NCBI GenBank assembly: GCA_009763385.1
Contig: CM019823.1
Location: forward strand, 171,316,636-171,380,635
Direction: 5' to 3'
DNA: 64,000 nucleotides
Source of the DNA: Coix lacryma-jobi var. lacryma-jobi
Taxonomy: Eukaryota > Streptophyta > Magnoliopsida > Poales > Poaceae
Below, piece after piece: positions 9,354 through 20,038 of the stretch (within the stretch, counting starts at the first letter, position 1; every line of letters starts with the position of its first letter). The notes beneath the pieces were generated by a model. It was given only the letters and a program-made list of their open reading frames with translations. It was not told the DNA's origin and made no database searches. Position numbers and translations under genes: made by a program.

Positions 9354-10964
9354 TCATATAGGTCTCATACCCATCTCCCTTGATGCGATTTCTATCACAT
9401 TCCGTGATAACCCTTTAGTAAAGGGATCTGCCAGGTTTTTGTCTGTTTGTACATAGGTCACAGCTATTACTCCGGAGTTTCTCAACTTCCTGACAGACTT
9501 CAAACGTCTTTTAACGTGTCTTGTTGACTTCGCATTATCCCTAGCACTGTTCACTTTCGTGATCACTGTTTGATTATCACAGTTCATAAGGATAGCCGGT
9601 ATTGGTTTTTCAACCACCGGTAAGTCAGACAAGAGCTCACGCAGCCACTCTGCCTCTGCAGAAGCTGTATCTAAAGCAGCAAGTTCTGCTTCCATGGTTG
9701 ATTTAGTCAATATAGTCTGTTTACAAGACCTCCATGACACCGCACCACCTCCAAGGGTAAAAACATACCCACTAGTGGCGTAGATCTGATCAATATCAGA
9801 AATCCAATTTGCATCACTATATCCCTCTAGCACAGCTGGGTGCCCAGAATAGTGAATTCCAAAACTCATTGTACCTTTGAGATAACGCAAAACTCTTTCA
9901 AGTGCATGCCAATGATTATCACCCGGGTTGGACATGTACCTACTCAACTTGCTCACAGCAAATGAGATATCTGGTCTAGTTGCGCTCGCTAGATACATGA
10001 GTGAACCAATAATCTGAGAGTATCTCAGTTGGTCTCTAGCAATCTTTCTGTTCTTTCTCAAAGTCACACTGGGATCATAAGGTGTTGGAGAAGGTCTACT
10101 ATCCATAAAGCCAAAGCGACTCAAAACCTTCTCAACATAGTGAGATTGCAATAAAGTAATCCCACTCTCATCCTTAATCAGCTTAATGTTCAAAATAACA
10201 TTAGCTTCACCCAGATCTTTCATATCAAAGCTCTTTGATAGGAAAGACTTGACTTCATTAATAACATCAATATTTGTTCCAAAAATAAGAATATCATCAA
10301 CATATAAACATAATATAACAGATTGACCCCCACCATGTCGATAATACACACACCTATCAGCTTCATTAACAGCAAAGCCTGCACTAATTAAAGTAGTGTC
10401 AAACTTCTCATGCCATTGTTTAGGTGCTTGTTTCAAGCCATACAAAGATTTCAATAACTTACACACTTTTTGCTCTTCACCTTTTACTACAAACCCATCA
10501 GGCTGATCCATATAGATCTCCTCATCCAACTCTCCATTAAGAAAAGCTGTCTTCACATCCATTTGATGAATGAGAAAACCATATGAGGCAGCCAGGGAAA
10601 GTAATACTCGAATAGTGGTTAATCTAGCAACAGGTGAATAAGTATCAAAGAAATCCTCGCCTTCTTTTTGGGTATAACCTTTAGCCACAAGCCGAGCCTT
10701 GTACTTGTCAATAGTACCATCAGGTCTAAGCTTCTTCTTGAACACCCACTTACAACCCACAGGTTTGCAACCAAAAGGCAACTCAGATAACTCCCAGGTA
10801 CCATTAGAAAGAATCGAGTCCATCTCACTACGAACAGCTTCTTTCCAATCATCTGCATCTGGAGATGCAAATGCTTCCGTAATAGAAGTAGGAGTATCAT
10901 CCACAAGGTACACAATGAAATCATCACCAAAGGATTTTGCAATCCTTCGTCTCTTGTTCCTCAC
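9354..10964 (-). CDS. Copia reverse transcriptase and RNase H
   Basis: An uninterrupted 536-residue frame. The N-terminal part carries the RT signatures WKEAVRSEMDSI, GCKWVFKKK, QMDVKTAFLNGELDEE and the catalytic YVDDILIFG. The C-terminal part carries the RNase H segment TKSTMEAELAAL and the end motif LADPFTKGL. It is the C-terminal portion of a copia polyprotein; the first ATG is not a true start, because the frame should continue from integrase. One frameshift near 11060 separates it from the integrase frame. The enzyme copies the element RNA into cDNA in virus-like particles. Confidence 0.93.
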   Translation of the reverse strand: MRNKRRRIAKSFGDDFIVYLVDDTPTSITEAFASPDADDWKEAVRSEMDSILSNGTWELSELPFGCKPVGCKWVFKKKLRPDGTIDKYKARLVAKGYTQKEGEDFFDTYSPVARLTTIRVLLSLAASYGFLIHQMDVKTAFLNGELDEEIYMDQPDGFVVKGEEQKVCKLLKSLYGLKQAPKQWHEKFDTTLISAGFAVNEADRCVYYRHGGGQSVILCLYVDDILIFGTNIDVINEVKSFLSKSFDMKDLGEANVILNIKLIKDESGITLLQSHYVEKVLSRFGFMDSRPSPTPYDPSVTLRKNRKIARDQLRYSQIIGSLMYLASATRPDISFAVSKLSRYMSNPGDNHWHALERVLRYLKGTMSFGIHYSGHPAVLEGYSDANWISDIDQIYATSGYVFTLGGGAVSWRSCKQTILTKSTMEAELAALDTASAEAEWLRELLSDLPVVEKPIPAILMNCDNQTVITKVNSARDNAKSTRHVKRRLKSVRKLRNSGVIAVTYVQTDKNLADPFTKGLSRNVIEIASREMGMRPI

Positions 10965-11056
10965 AAGAATTTCATTGTCATCCTCCTCAGGAACTTCATT
11001 AAGTGGTTGTTCAAATGACTTAAGCGGAGACTCAATAGGTGTAGTAAAATCAGGAG

Positions 11057-11956
11057 TTAATTCAGAGAAGAAAACTTAGCATTGCTACGCATATTTTTCA
11101 TAGGAAAAATGTTCTCAAAGAATGTAGCATCACGAGATTCAAAGATCGTATCCACATGCATATCAGGTACTTCAGATTTTACTACTAAAAATCTATAGGC
11201 TATGCTATGATGTGCATATCCTAGAAAGATGCAATCCACAGTCTTTGGTCCAAGCTTACGCTTCTTAGAAATTGGAACATTGACTTTCGCCAAACATCCC
11301 CACGTGCGTAAGTATGTAAGTGATGGTTTCCTTCCAACCCAATACTCGTATGGAGTTGTCTCTTTATTTCTGTTTGGAACTCTATTCAGGACATGACTCG
11401 CAGTTAATAAAGCTTCCCCCCACCATGCCTTAGAAAGACCAGCAGTATCTAACATGGCATTCACCAAGTCAGTCAACGTGCGGTTTTTCCTCTCGGCAAT
11501 CCCATTTGATTCAGGAGAATAGGGAGCTGTCCTCTCATGAATAATACCATGTTCCGTACAGAAATCATCAAAAAGCATAGGAAAATACTCACCACCACGA
11601 TCTGACCTTAGACGTTTAATCTTTCTCTCTAGTTGATTCTCAACTTCAGCCTTATAGATTTTAAAGTAGTCTAGCGTTTCATCTTTAGTTTTAAGCAAGT
11701 AAACATAACAATATCTAGTTGCATCATCAATTAAAGTCATGAAATATCTCTTTCCACCTTTTGTCAACACACCATTCATCTCACAAAGATCAGAATGTAT
11801 GAGTTCTAGAGGTGCCAAGTTTCTCTCCTCCGCTGCCTTGTGAGGCTTTCGAGGTTGCTTTGATTGCACACAACTATGGCACTTAGAACCTTTGGCAATA
11901 GTGAAATCTGGAATTAAACTCAGGCTAGACAAACGTGACATTAAACCAAAGTTCAC
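11057..11956 (-). CDS. Copia integrase (GAG-pre-integrase and core)
   Basis: A 299-residue frame with a Cys pair of the zinc-binding pre-integrase region (KCHSCVQSKQ), followed by the integrase core: HSDLCEMNG holds the first catalytic Asp, RSDRGGEY the second, and the Glu lies in GIAERKNRTL. The sequence WGCLAKVNVP and FLGYAHHS near the end is typical of copia proteins between integrase and RT. The frame is closed by a shift at about 11060. It joins cDNA to target DNA; the 5-bp duplication GTACG agrees with this activity. Confidence 0.92.
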   Translation of the reverse strand: MNFGLMSRLSSLSLIPDFTIAKGSKCHSCVQSKQPRKPHKAAEERNLAPLELIHSDLCEMNGVLTKGGKRYFMTLIDDATRYCYVYLLKTKDETLDYFKIYKAEVENQLERKIKRLRSDRGGEYFPMLFDDFCTEHGIIHERTAPYSPESNGIAERKNRTLTDLVNAMLDTAGLSKAWWGEALLTASHVLNRVPNRNKETTPYEYWVGRKPSLTYLRTWGCLAKVNVPISKKRKLGPKTVDCIFLGYAHHSIAYRFLVVKSEVPDMHVDTIFESRDATFFENIFPMKNMRSNAKFSSLN

Positions 11957-12539
11957 GTGACATAAACGAGAATGCCAAACATTAGAAAAATCATTAATTG
12001 TGCCACAATATGATTTACTGACTTATTACAAAAATCTGCCAAAGATAGGCGGAACAAGCCTCCGCAATCATAGCCTTTACCAATAAATTGTCCATGCTTA
12101 GACATAACTACTTTATTAGACTCTAAAACTACTTTAAAACCATCTCTCAAAAGAAGAGATACGCTAACAAGGTTCTATATAGTAGGGACATGCTGCACGT
12201 TCTTCAGTTGCACGATCTTCCCCGAAGTAAACTTCAGATCTACCGTGCCAACACCACGAACAGAAGCATGTGATCCATTCCCCATTAGGACGGAGGAACC
12301 TTGGAGCCCCTGATAAGAAGAAAACAGAGAGATATCACACACACGTGAATATTAGCACCTGTATCAACCCACCAATTTGGTGATTGAAATACTGATAGTA
12401 CAGTAGGAAAATTACCATACCCGTCATCAGCATCGCTAGTAGTCACAAGGTTGACATTCTTCTTTTTCCCTTTGCGGTCCGCTCGCTCTGGACACTCTTT
12501 GGAAAAATGCCCAAGCTCTCCACAAGTGAAGCATGGCAA
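11957..12539 (-). pseudogene. Copia zinc knuckle, protease and linker, frameshifted
   Basis: The right part reads CFTCGELGHFSKEC, a CCHC knuckle, followed by WWVDTGANIHVC with the aspartic protease active site DTGA. The frame breaks just after that motif (about 12285-12360). A second open piece (12150-11953) holds GLFRLSLADFCNKS, the linker before integrase. The protease normally releases gag and pol enzymes from the precursor. Here the breaks mean a functional precursor is unlikely. Confidence 0.8.
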
Positions 12540-13248
12540 CTCTGCTTTGTTCTTTTTCTTCTTCTTCTTAAATGTAGTAGTAGTTTTGGCATTGAAAGAC
12601 TTAGGCTTTCCTTTGTACTTGCCATGGTTTTTCTGGACGAAGTGGGCGCTAGCTCTTTCCTCGTTCCCCTTCTCAGTGTTATCTTTAGCCCGAGCCTTCT
12701 CTTCAAATCAAGAGATGCTATCAGGTTTTCAACTGATATTTTCTGTCTCTTGTGTTTAAGGCTTGTGGCGAAATTCCTCCACGAGGAAGGTAGCTTTGCA
12801 ATAATGCATCCAGCCACAAACTCATCGGTATAACACAGTTAAGGAGTTCAAGCTCTTTTGCCAGACGATGTATCTCATGAGCTTGTTCGACTATAGACTT
12901 GTTTGCAACAATCTTGTAGTCATGAAAAGTCTCCATGATGTACAACTCTTTGCCAGCATCTGAAGCACCAAAGGTAGCTGACAGATGATCCCACAAAGTC
13001 TTTGCGTCTTTAATGTGCAGAATTGTATCAAAGATATGATCAGCAAGGACATTCTGCACAACTCCCACAAAGATTTGGTTGGCATCCTGGAAAGCTCTCT
13101 GATCCTCTTCAGAGATATTTCCTCGGGCATACCAGCACTCACCCAACACTTTCATGGCCGTCAACCAATTGGTGACCTTAACTTGCCATCTCTTAAAGTG
13201 CTCTCCAGAAAATTTTTCTGGCTTCAGCGCATCAACAAAACTAGCCAT
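12540..13248 (-). pseudogene. Copia gag, frameshifted
   Basis: Starts at ATG 13248 with MASFVDALKPEKFSGEHF and RWQVKVTNWL, typical of copia gag. Conserved segments TLWDHLSATFGASD and DYKIVANKSIVEQAHEI follow. The frame is lost near 12830 and continues in another frame as IIAKLPSSWRNFATSL and ENLIASLD, with a further shift near 12710 before the zinc knuckle. Gag forms the capsid-like shell around element RNA. The ATG is only 35 bp from the 5' LTR edge (13284), with no recognisable primer binding site between. Confidence 0.85.
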
Positions 13249-13283
13249 AGTTAATTCTGGAAACCTATAATAAGGTTTTGGAT

Positions 13284-14324
13284 TGTTAAAAGAATAGGCA
13301 ATTTCCAGATTAAAACCAGAATATAAATCATGATAAATTGATGATCTAGATATCTCATATTGTATTGTTTACTAGCATAACAAAACATGCATAACATAAT
13401 CTCAAACATGACAATCGGTGTAAGCATAGCTCGTACACCAGATAGATTAAAAGGCAAGATCAAAGACATAAGATCTAATATAAACATAGACATTAGATCA
13501 CGAACGGCGTACCTTTCGATAGCTGGAGAAGACGGTGGCGGAGTCGGTGCTGGCTGATCGTCGATGAGTGCTGGAGGAATAGCTCGGAGCAGTTGACGAC
13601 GAATACGCCTGGACGTAGCGCCGCCTGACTTGGACGGTAGACGACCCGTTGTTGTAGACGAGAGCAGTCGCGCGACGAGCGCTTCCCAAAAACCTTATTC
13701 GCCTTCTCCCGGTGCAGGATCGCAAAGACGAGGGTTCCGGAGACCTGCTCGCCCGGTCGCTGGTGCACGCAAGCGAACGGACTGGAGACGACTAGACGGC
13801 AGCGCAAAAGCGATATGAGACAAACCCTAACTCGAGAGGTGTTGAGATACGTTTTGGCGTGGCCGATAGGTTGCTTATATAGCCCTGTTGAACCGACCTC
13901 GTGTCGCGATCACGATCTAAATCGGTTTAGGACTCTTGAGTCGTAACCGTTTAGGACTCTGCAACTTGAAGGCCAAGAAACCAAAAACTAAAACTGCAAA
14001 AGGAGACCGCGCTCCCGCAAGGCGAGGAGCCGGATTTCGGCGGACCATTCACGCAGGTGCCGCGCACCCGCGCAAGTCGCCTCGCCCGGCCCGGCCCGGC
14101 GAGCGAGGAGCGCGCGCGCGTGTGGACTTCTCTTTCTCCTTCTCACACTAGACTTGAGGAAGTGGAGAGAACTTCCATATTTAAGCAAGTTCTCCTCCCC
14201 TTCCACTAGCAAGGTGGGACTAAAGAGTTCCACTTCCCCTCTTTGCTCACATATGAATGGGCCTTTGAGATTTATTATGAATTTCAGAATTTATTATTGG
14301 GCCAAGCCCATATAAATTCTAACA
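13284..14324 (-). repeat. 5' LTR of the copia element (minus orientation)
   Basis: 1041 bp, on the minus strand from TGTTAGAATT to TTTTAACA. A TATA box CTATATAAGC lies at about 13873-13883 (minus). Compared with the other LTR it differs in the GC-rich stretch 14060-14120 and by a few short indels, consistent with few changes since insertion. Confidence 0.93.
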
Positions 14325-14403
14325 GTACGTCCGTGAGGAGCTTGACACACTTGGTTACGTCGAGCCCGACGACGAGCAGGGCGATGCCGCCTGCGACAGC
14401 TGA
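14325..14403 (+). pseudogene. Decayed host gene, 3' coding end right of the copia insertion
   Basis: The right copy of GTACG (14325-14329) is followed by a frame encoding VREELDTLGYVEPDD and EQGDAACDS, then TGA at 14401-14403. It is the acidic C-terminus of the same unrecognised gene whose upstream part ends at 7739. In the uninterrupted allele the two parts are contiguous in one exon. Confidence 0.6.
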
Positions 14404-17070
14404 TCGCCATCTAAAGCTTTGGATATCGTTATGTTGGTATGTACGAACTAAACTTTAGGTAACTAAATTTATCTGCTAATCGTCAAAACAGTCCAGCTAA
14501 ATTTTAGCTAGATTTAGCTACCTGAGTCTATTATATAAATATTCAAATACTTCAGCTAAAGTTTAGCTGAGAAACTTTTAGCTAGCTAAAGTTGTTTTAC
14601 ATTAAAATTTAGTTAGCTAAATTTTAGTTGGGTATTTGAATATAGATCCCTTATTGGTCGTATAACTTATTGCGCCTGTGGTTGATGGTCTTTTTATTAA
14701 GTGAGGAAATCATTAAATAATGTTTGATAAGTAGAGCTGTTAAACGTTGATAAGTTCAAGCGAACGAGCTGATTATTCTTGGCATCGACCGTTGTGGTCA
14801 TTGCATCCATTCTAAATTATGAGTTACTTTAACTTTATATGTATATATTTATTTTGTTATATATTTAAATATAATATATGTCTAGATACATAGCAAAATA
14901 AACATATTAAAAAATTAGTCTGTTTGGCTACTGACGTCAATTTTGTAAGATTGATATCGACCTAAGAGAGTTAGTAAATTAGTAATTATGTATTATATAT
15001 ATGTAAACGTATCTAACCATAACCCTATGACCCTTATAAGTTGTTCCATCCCTGTCCTAGTGAGAGCCATTGTCGTTGTGGATACCCCTTCTTTCCCTCC
15101 TCGATATTTTGCCGCAGAGGTTGAGGATCCATCCATCGTTTTAATAAGTTTCAAGTAAATCAAGTTCTCTTTAGAATTAGAGTCTCTACGTGACATGCTA
15201 AGTCTTTTGATAATAGGATTTATCTCTTCCTCTTCTGGTGACGGCGTAGGGGCAGGATGAATTAATTTTCTCCACGAAGGCTCTGTTGAAGATGCATGGA
15301 GACTTAGTTTTTCAAAAGGCAACACCAAAGGCGGAGATGATGTTGTCACCGTGAAATAATTTTCTTCTATCTGTTTCTCTATTTTGTTGTAACTAGATTT
15401 GACCACAATGAAGGATTAATAATAATAAGTTTCAAATCAATCTTCTTTGTTCTTCGGTGTGGCGGGGAGAAGAAGAGAAAAGAAGACACGAGAAAAAAGA
15501 AGTTTTCTCAACTTCGTTTGAAGAAATGTTGGTCGTGGTTCGTTCATTGGGTATCTATTGTCAGGACTTTTGCGAAGTATTTATATGTGTGGTCATCCAT
15601 ACATGTTTAGATTTCAGATTTTGAGCTATACAAAAAGTGTGGATACAATATAAATTTTTGAAGATCAGTTTCTGAATATATGTAGTATATTCTAGAGTGA
15701 TTGTGACTTGATGATGTACTCAGTTATAATCTAATGTAATTCTTCTTTTTATCTAAAAATGTAGGCGTATCTATCTAATGATATATATGTGTTGTTGTTT
15801 GAGTGTATTTGTCTTTTTTTTTCTTTTACTCTTGCTCTTATGGTTTATCTGCGTTGATTGAACATGATTTAATAGGTCTGCACGATTTTTATCTACTTTT
15901 TATTAGCAAACGTATATATGTGCATTGCAAAAGAATACGAATAAAAATTAGATTCTCCTCATCATAAGATGTGGTTTGTTCTGATTTATATGAGCACCAA
16001 TCATGAGTTCAGTTTACATACAAGATATGTTGGGCATGACTTGATATGTCTCGATTGAACTCTATCGATCTTCGTTGTAAACAAGTTGTTCTAGCTCGTA
16101 TGACACGAGTTGGTGTAACTCGTATGATCCTAGATCATGAGTCTTGGTCAAATATAAGATATGGATGGCGTGAATGTAGTTTGAGGAGTTGAACGAAAGA
16201 AACTTCTATTGTTTGGTGGTCACGAAGGTGGATGAAAATGAAGAGATGCTTTTTTCTTTACTATAATTTCGAACGCGGACGCATGGAGCCGGTGTTATCG
16301 AAATTAGGTAGGACGAGAACACGTAAGCTCTTAGTGGAGGATGTTTCGTAACAAGCACAAATATGTAAGTAAGAAACAATATTTGGTATCACTGAGTAGA
16401 TGATGACATTATAGTTTTTTTAGGTGTAGAAAATCAACATCTCTCTTTTAAGAAGGTCAGAATAAGATTGTGATAAATACTGTATTTTGTTTTAGCAGCC
16501 CTGTTTTACATGAAAATCTAATAAATATCTTAGAGTACCCATAAAAGGAACATGAAGAGTTTATTAGACAAATATTGACATAGTGCTAATTATTGTTATA
16601 GTATTGTCCGAAGTAATATTTGTAGACAAAAAATGATAGACTGTATTACATTTCAAATTTTGAACTGTGATTTTCTATTAAAACATATCCCTCTAGTATA
16701 TTTTCGTTATTGTATTCATCTCAGTGACACTAAAGGTATACGTATTCACACTAAAGACATGTTAAAACATGTACACATCAAATTGTCTAGTACATGCTCA
16801 AATGTGACAAAGAAAAGAAAATGAAAACAATGAGTTCATGTTTAAACCCAAACAACCGGTAGTACATTTAAATGGTTGTGCAAATTAAATCTTTTGCTTT
16901 TGCAAATTACATCTTTTAACATATTCTGACATTATCATGTATTTGAAACCACGCATTAGCTTACTAATAAAGTGTCGATTCCTTTTTCCCCTAACAACCT
17001 TATCAAGATAAAATAGATAGTTCATGAGGCACGACAAGGCTTAAAACTAACTAGCCCACAATTATGTTTA
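14404..17070. other. AT-rich spacer, no supported gene
   Basis: Low-GC sequence with no long frame resembling a known protein. At about 14440-14650 many copies of TAGCTAAA and its complement TTTAGCTA occur, which could form a foldback structure and may be the remnant of a miniature element; clear termini and target duplication were not found. A 137-codon minus-strand frame at 14993-15406 has no recognisable feature and is not called as a gene. Confidence 0.5.
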
Positions 17071-17129
17071 TTGTATGTAAATTGCTAAACATTAAGCATA
17101 CTAAACCTTAATCTATGGCAATCCAGAGA

Positions 17130-18690
17130 GGTCGCCTAAAAACCAATAGATTGAATGATTTTTTATATCATCAAGCCATGACATGAGATGGGAATGATAT
17201 AAGTGTTGTTCATTTTCAGGAACAATGATAGATGCTTCATCTTCATATGCGGAATGACATTTGTGATGGCTTGCACATGCTAGGATACGGATGGATCTGT
17301 GATGATAAACCTAGCAAAGAGTTCTAAAAACAGAAATATATAAAAAAGATACATGTACTGACTTAGATATCATTGTTTACTCGATAATACATATACTAAG
17401 TATATCATCTTTTTTTATGAGTGACCAGAAGTATAAAGTTATTATTGATTTAATGCACTGCTCTAGCGATGAAGCATATATTCTGAAGTTTTATATCCTT
17501 AATGCTATTCCTTTTTCTCCAATCACATCTTTTAGTAAAATTCATCTTTAGACACTCAAATACACATCAATTTCGAACATTATTAATTACACGACACTAA
17601 ATCCGAAACATTATTTACTTGTGTGAAATGTTTTTTTGCACACATAACACCATCGTTTTTATGATTTACTCATCTATACACAACCACCACATAAAGTGGC
17701 TAATTAAACACGAGTGAGTCACCTATTGTTTAACTAGTTGATATGAATAACATACAATGCATGTTTACCTGTCTATGCATGCCCACCATAAAAGTTATTA
17801 TTTCTTGAGTGAGCTAGTTGTTGACGGTTAAATCATTATGAGATATGTAATGAATAACAACCTTTTCACTCGTCCATGTACGTTCCATTTTTTATAAATC
17901 ACTAACACGAAATAGATTTAAAACTTAGATCGTGTAGTTTACAAGTCATAAAACACTGACAAACCAAATGTATTATTGATCGCTAAGCCATGATATAAGT
18001 GTTGTCCATAGTTAGTGAATAGTGATGATAAAGAAGGCTACACATTAGAACGATAGCTGTGATGGCTTGCACATGATATGATATGAATAGGGCTAGTGAT
18101 ATAACACCCCTAGATAGTCATAAACAACAACAAAAAAACATCAAAAGGTGAAATATTGACTTAGACGCCATTAATTACTCAAAAATGCACGCAATCAATA
18201 TATCACCTTTTTATAGCAGGCAAAAGTATAAGGCTATTATCTAATGATTCATCACTCGAGCGAGGAAGCATAAACCATAGAGCTTTCCTTCTCTACTCCT
18301 GCTACTGTTTTTTTTTCCCAATCACACCTCACAATAGTGTTGTGCCCTTCTTTTTTTTTTGCAAACTTAGCTTCACATATACATTCACATATACATCAAT
18401 TGAAGAAACATAATAAATTCATAGAATAACACTAGTACATCCAAGAGCATATTATTATTGTAAATATTTTTTTCGACAAGCACATATGATGTTATCGTTA
18501 AAGATTTACATCCACCGCATAAAATTGTGATTAAAACATATGAGTGAGTTGCTGGTTTTTTGAGCTAGGTGATATAAGTAACTTGTGATTCGGTAGACCG
18601 TTAAGCCAAAACCCTAAAGCATAACGCCTGTGAAGTTTCTAAACACCAACAACAAATTGAATTGTCGATCACTAAGCCATAATAAGATGA
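17130..18690. repeat. Diverged tandem duplication, units of about 0.7-0.8 kb
   Basis: The landmark around AAGCCATGA with ATATAAGTGTTGTYCAT occurs at about 17170 and 17978, and a partial third copy (GATCACTAAGCCATAATA) at about 18666. Between them the order of shared pieces is kept: GTGATGGCTTGCACATG (17263, 18060), ATATCA before a short T run (17403, 18200), CAATCACA with CTTTT (17520, 18320) and GAGTGAGT near the end (17714, 18543). Copies differ by many substitutions and indels, so the duplication is old. It ends just before the promoter region of the PHD/GNAT gene. Confidence 0.75.
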
Positions 18691-18699
18691 AGCACCCCA

Positions 18700-20038
18700 T
18701 GATCCAGACCATCTAATCTAAATTTGAACAAGATACGCCCGTGGGCTCTCTTTCTTTGTCTCCCCCGTCCCGTCTGCCTTTTCCTCCAAGCCATACGCTG
18801 CTCTCGCAGTCGCAGCGGCCAGCCGCGACTCCCTCTCCAAGTCTGAAAACGAGCAGAGAGAAAAACTGGAGGGAAAATGTTAGTCCACACCCCAAACATT
18901 CAAAAACCACTCCACTCGTGCCTCTGACATCTCGTACCCCACAACCCTCCCCGGGTCTTCTCGTCAGGCACGGAACCAGATCAAGCCGCACCCAACCCAA
19001 AGCCACACCCCACGCAGGCACGCAGCCGGCGCGGCCGCGGCCGTGGCTGCGGCGCAGGCCCCGCGCGTCAGTTACCGCTGCCCACCCACCCAACGGGCAC
19101 ACTATCAACGCAGGCGCCGGGCCGCAGCGCCGGATGATCCCCAAAACAAAAACAAAAACAAAATAAAACCCCGCAGGAAAACGCTGAGGGAGCGAGCATA
19201 GCAGCACAAGGCGGCCGGTCCCTTCTCTCCCAGTTCCCACTACTCGCCGCTGGATCCTCCACCCGCCGCTCCGGCTCAACCCGCCGCGGCGCCTGGCCGA
19301 AGATCCAGCCGCCGGGAGCGCGGAGGTCGCCCGGTTGCTCGCGTCTCCGCTGGTGAGTGAATCGTCCCTGCTCTTGCTGGGGAGGGGTGGATGGATGGAT
19401 TCCCTTGTTCAAGGAGTAGTTTTTTGTCCCCCTCTCTCTCTATCTCTTTGTTCGGGGAAGGATTCCAAATCCCCCTCTGTTCCTGCTCGGTTTGGTGCGG
19501 ACTTTTGCGCCGAGTGGTGCCGTACTGACCTATTCCTCCGTTTGGGTGGTTTGATTAGGTGGTTGCTCTTCGCTGCTGGAGATCGGCAGACGGAAGCAGT
19601 TGATGCCATAAGGTTTCGTGCTGCCGAATTCCCCAGATATTTTGGGGGTTCAACCGAACCCCCATGCCCGACGCCACTGTGAGTTGCTTGCTCTCCCAAA
19701 TTTCCCCAGGAATTACGCTTCTTTGTAGGGGCTATGTTTTTGCTTGCTCGTTTCCTTTTTCGGTAGGGTTGCTGCTGGCGGAGTCTTTGCTTCAGACTAG
19801 TTTTTTTTTTTCCCTTTTTTTGGGAAACGAATTATTAAAGTAGTCACTCGTGGTCCTTTTTGTTGCCCGTTATGTTTTGCATTGTCCGGAATTTCTTAAT
19901 CATGTCGGAGTAGGTTTAAACTAGGGTTTAGGGCAGACTGTGCTGTTTAGTTGGTTTACCATCTCGTGAACTCTACATTGGAGGAATAGTGGAGGTCGAT
20001 CATCTGATGAGGTTTTTGATCTTCTGCAGGGGCTTCAA
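18700..20038 (+). promoter_or_regulatory. Promoter, 5' UTR exon and leader intron of the PHD/GNAT gene
   Basis: GC content rises sharply from about 18,720. A 5' UTR exon ends at 19352, with donor GTGAGTGA. The leader intron runs from 19353 to 20029 and ends TTCTGCAG, nine bases before the ATG at 20039. The transcription start was not located; an A-rich CAAAA run at 19141-19167 lies in the probable promoter or early UTR. Small open frames on both strands here follow the GC-rich composition. Confidence 0.6.

Larger units (their letters stand above)
7740..14324 (-). mobile_element. Ty1/copia LTR retrotransposon with flanking TSD GTACG
   Basis: A complete 6.6-kb element on the minus strand, bounded by LTRs of 1054 bp (7740-8793) and 1041 bp (13284-14324), with GTACG on both sides (7735-7739 and 14325-14329). 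The order from right to left is gag, protease, integrase, reverse transcriptase and RNase H, which defines the copia superfamily. The LTRs differ mainly by indels in a GC-rich stretch near their U3 end and are otherwise nearly identical, so insertion is recent. gag-protease contains at least three frameshifts and integrase/RT are split by one, so this copy is unlikely to make a full polyprotein. The lineage within copia was not assigned. Confidence 0.95.

Noticed and set aside
14993..15406. 137-residue minus-strand frame in the AT-rich spacer
   Set aside because: No recognisable motif, no splice or promoter support and no neighbour context.
18713..19279. 188-residue minus-strand frame over the PHD/GNAT promoter and 5' UTR
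   Set aside because: GC-driven frame opposite a well-placed 5' UTR exon and leader intron.
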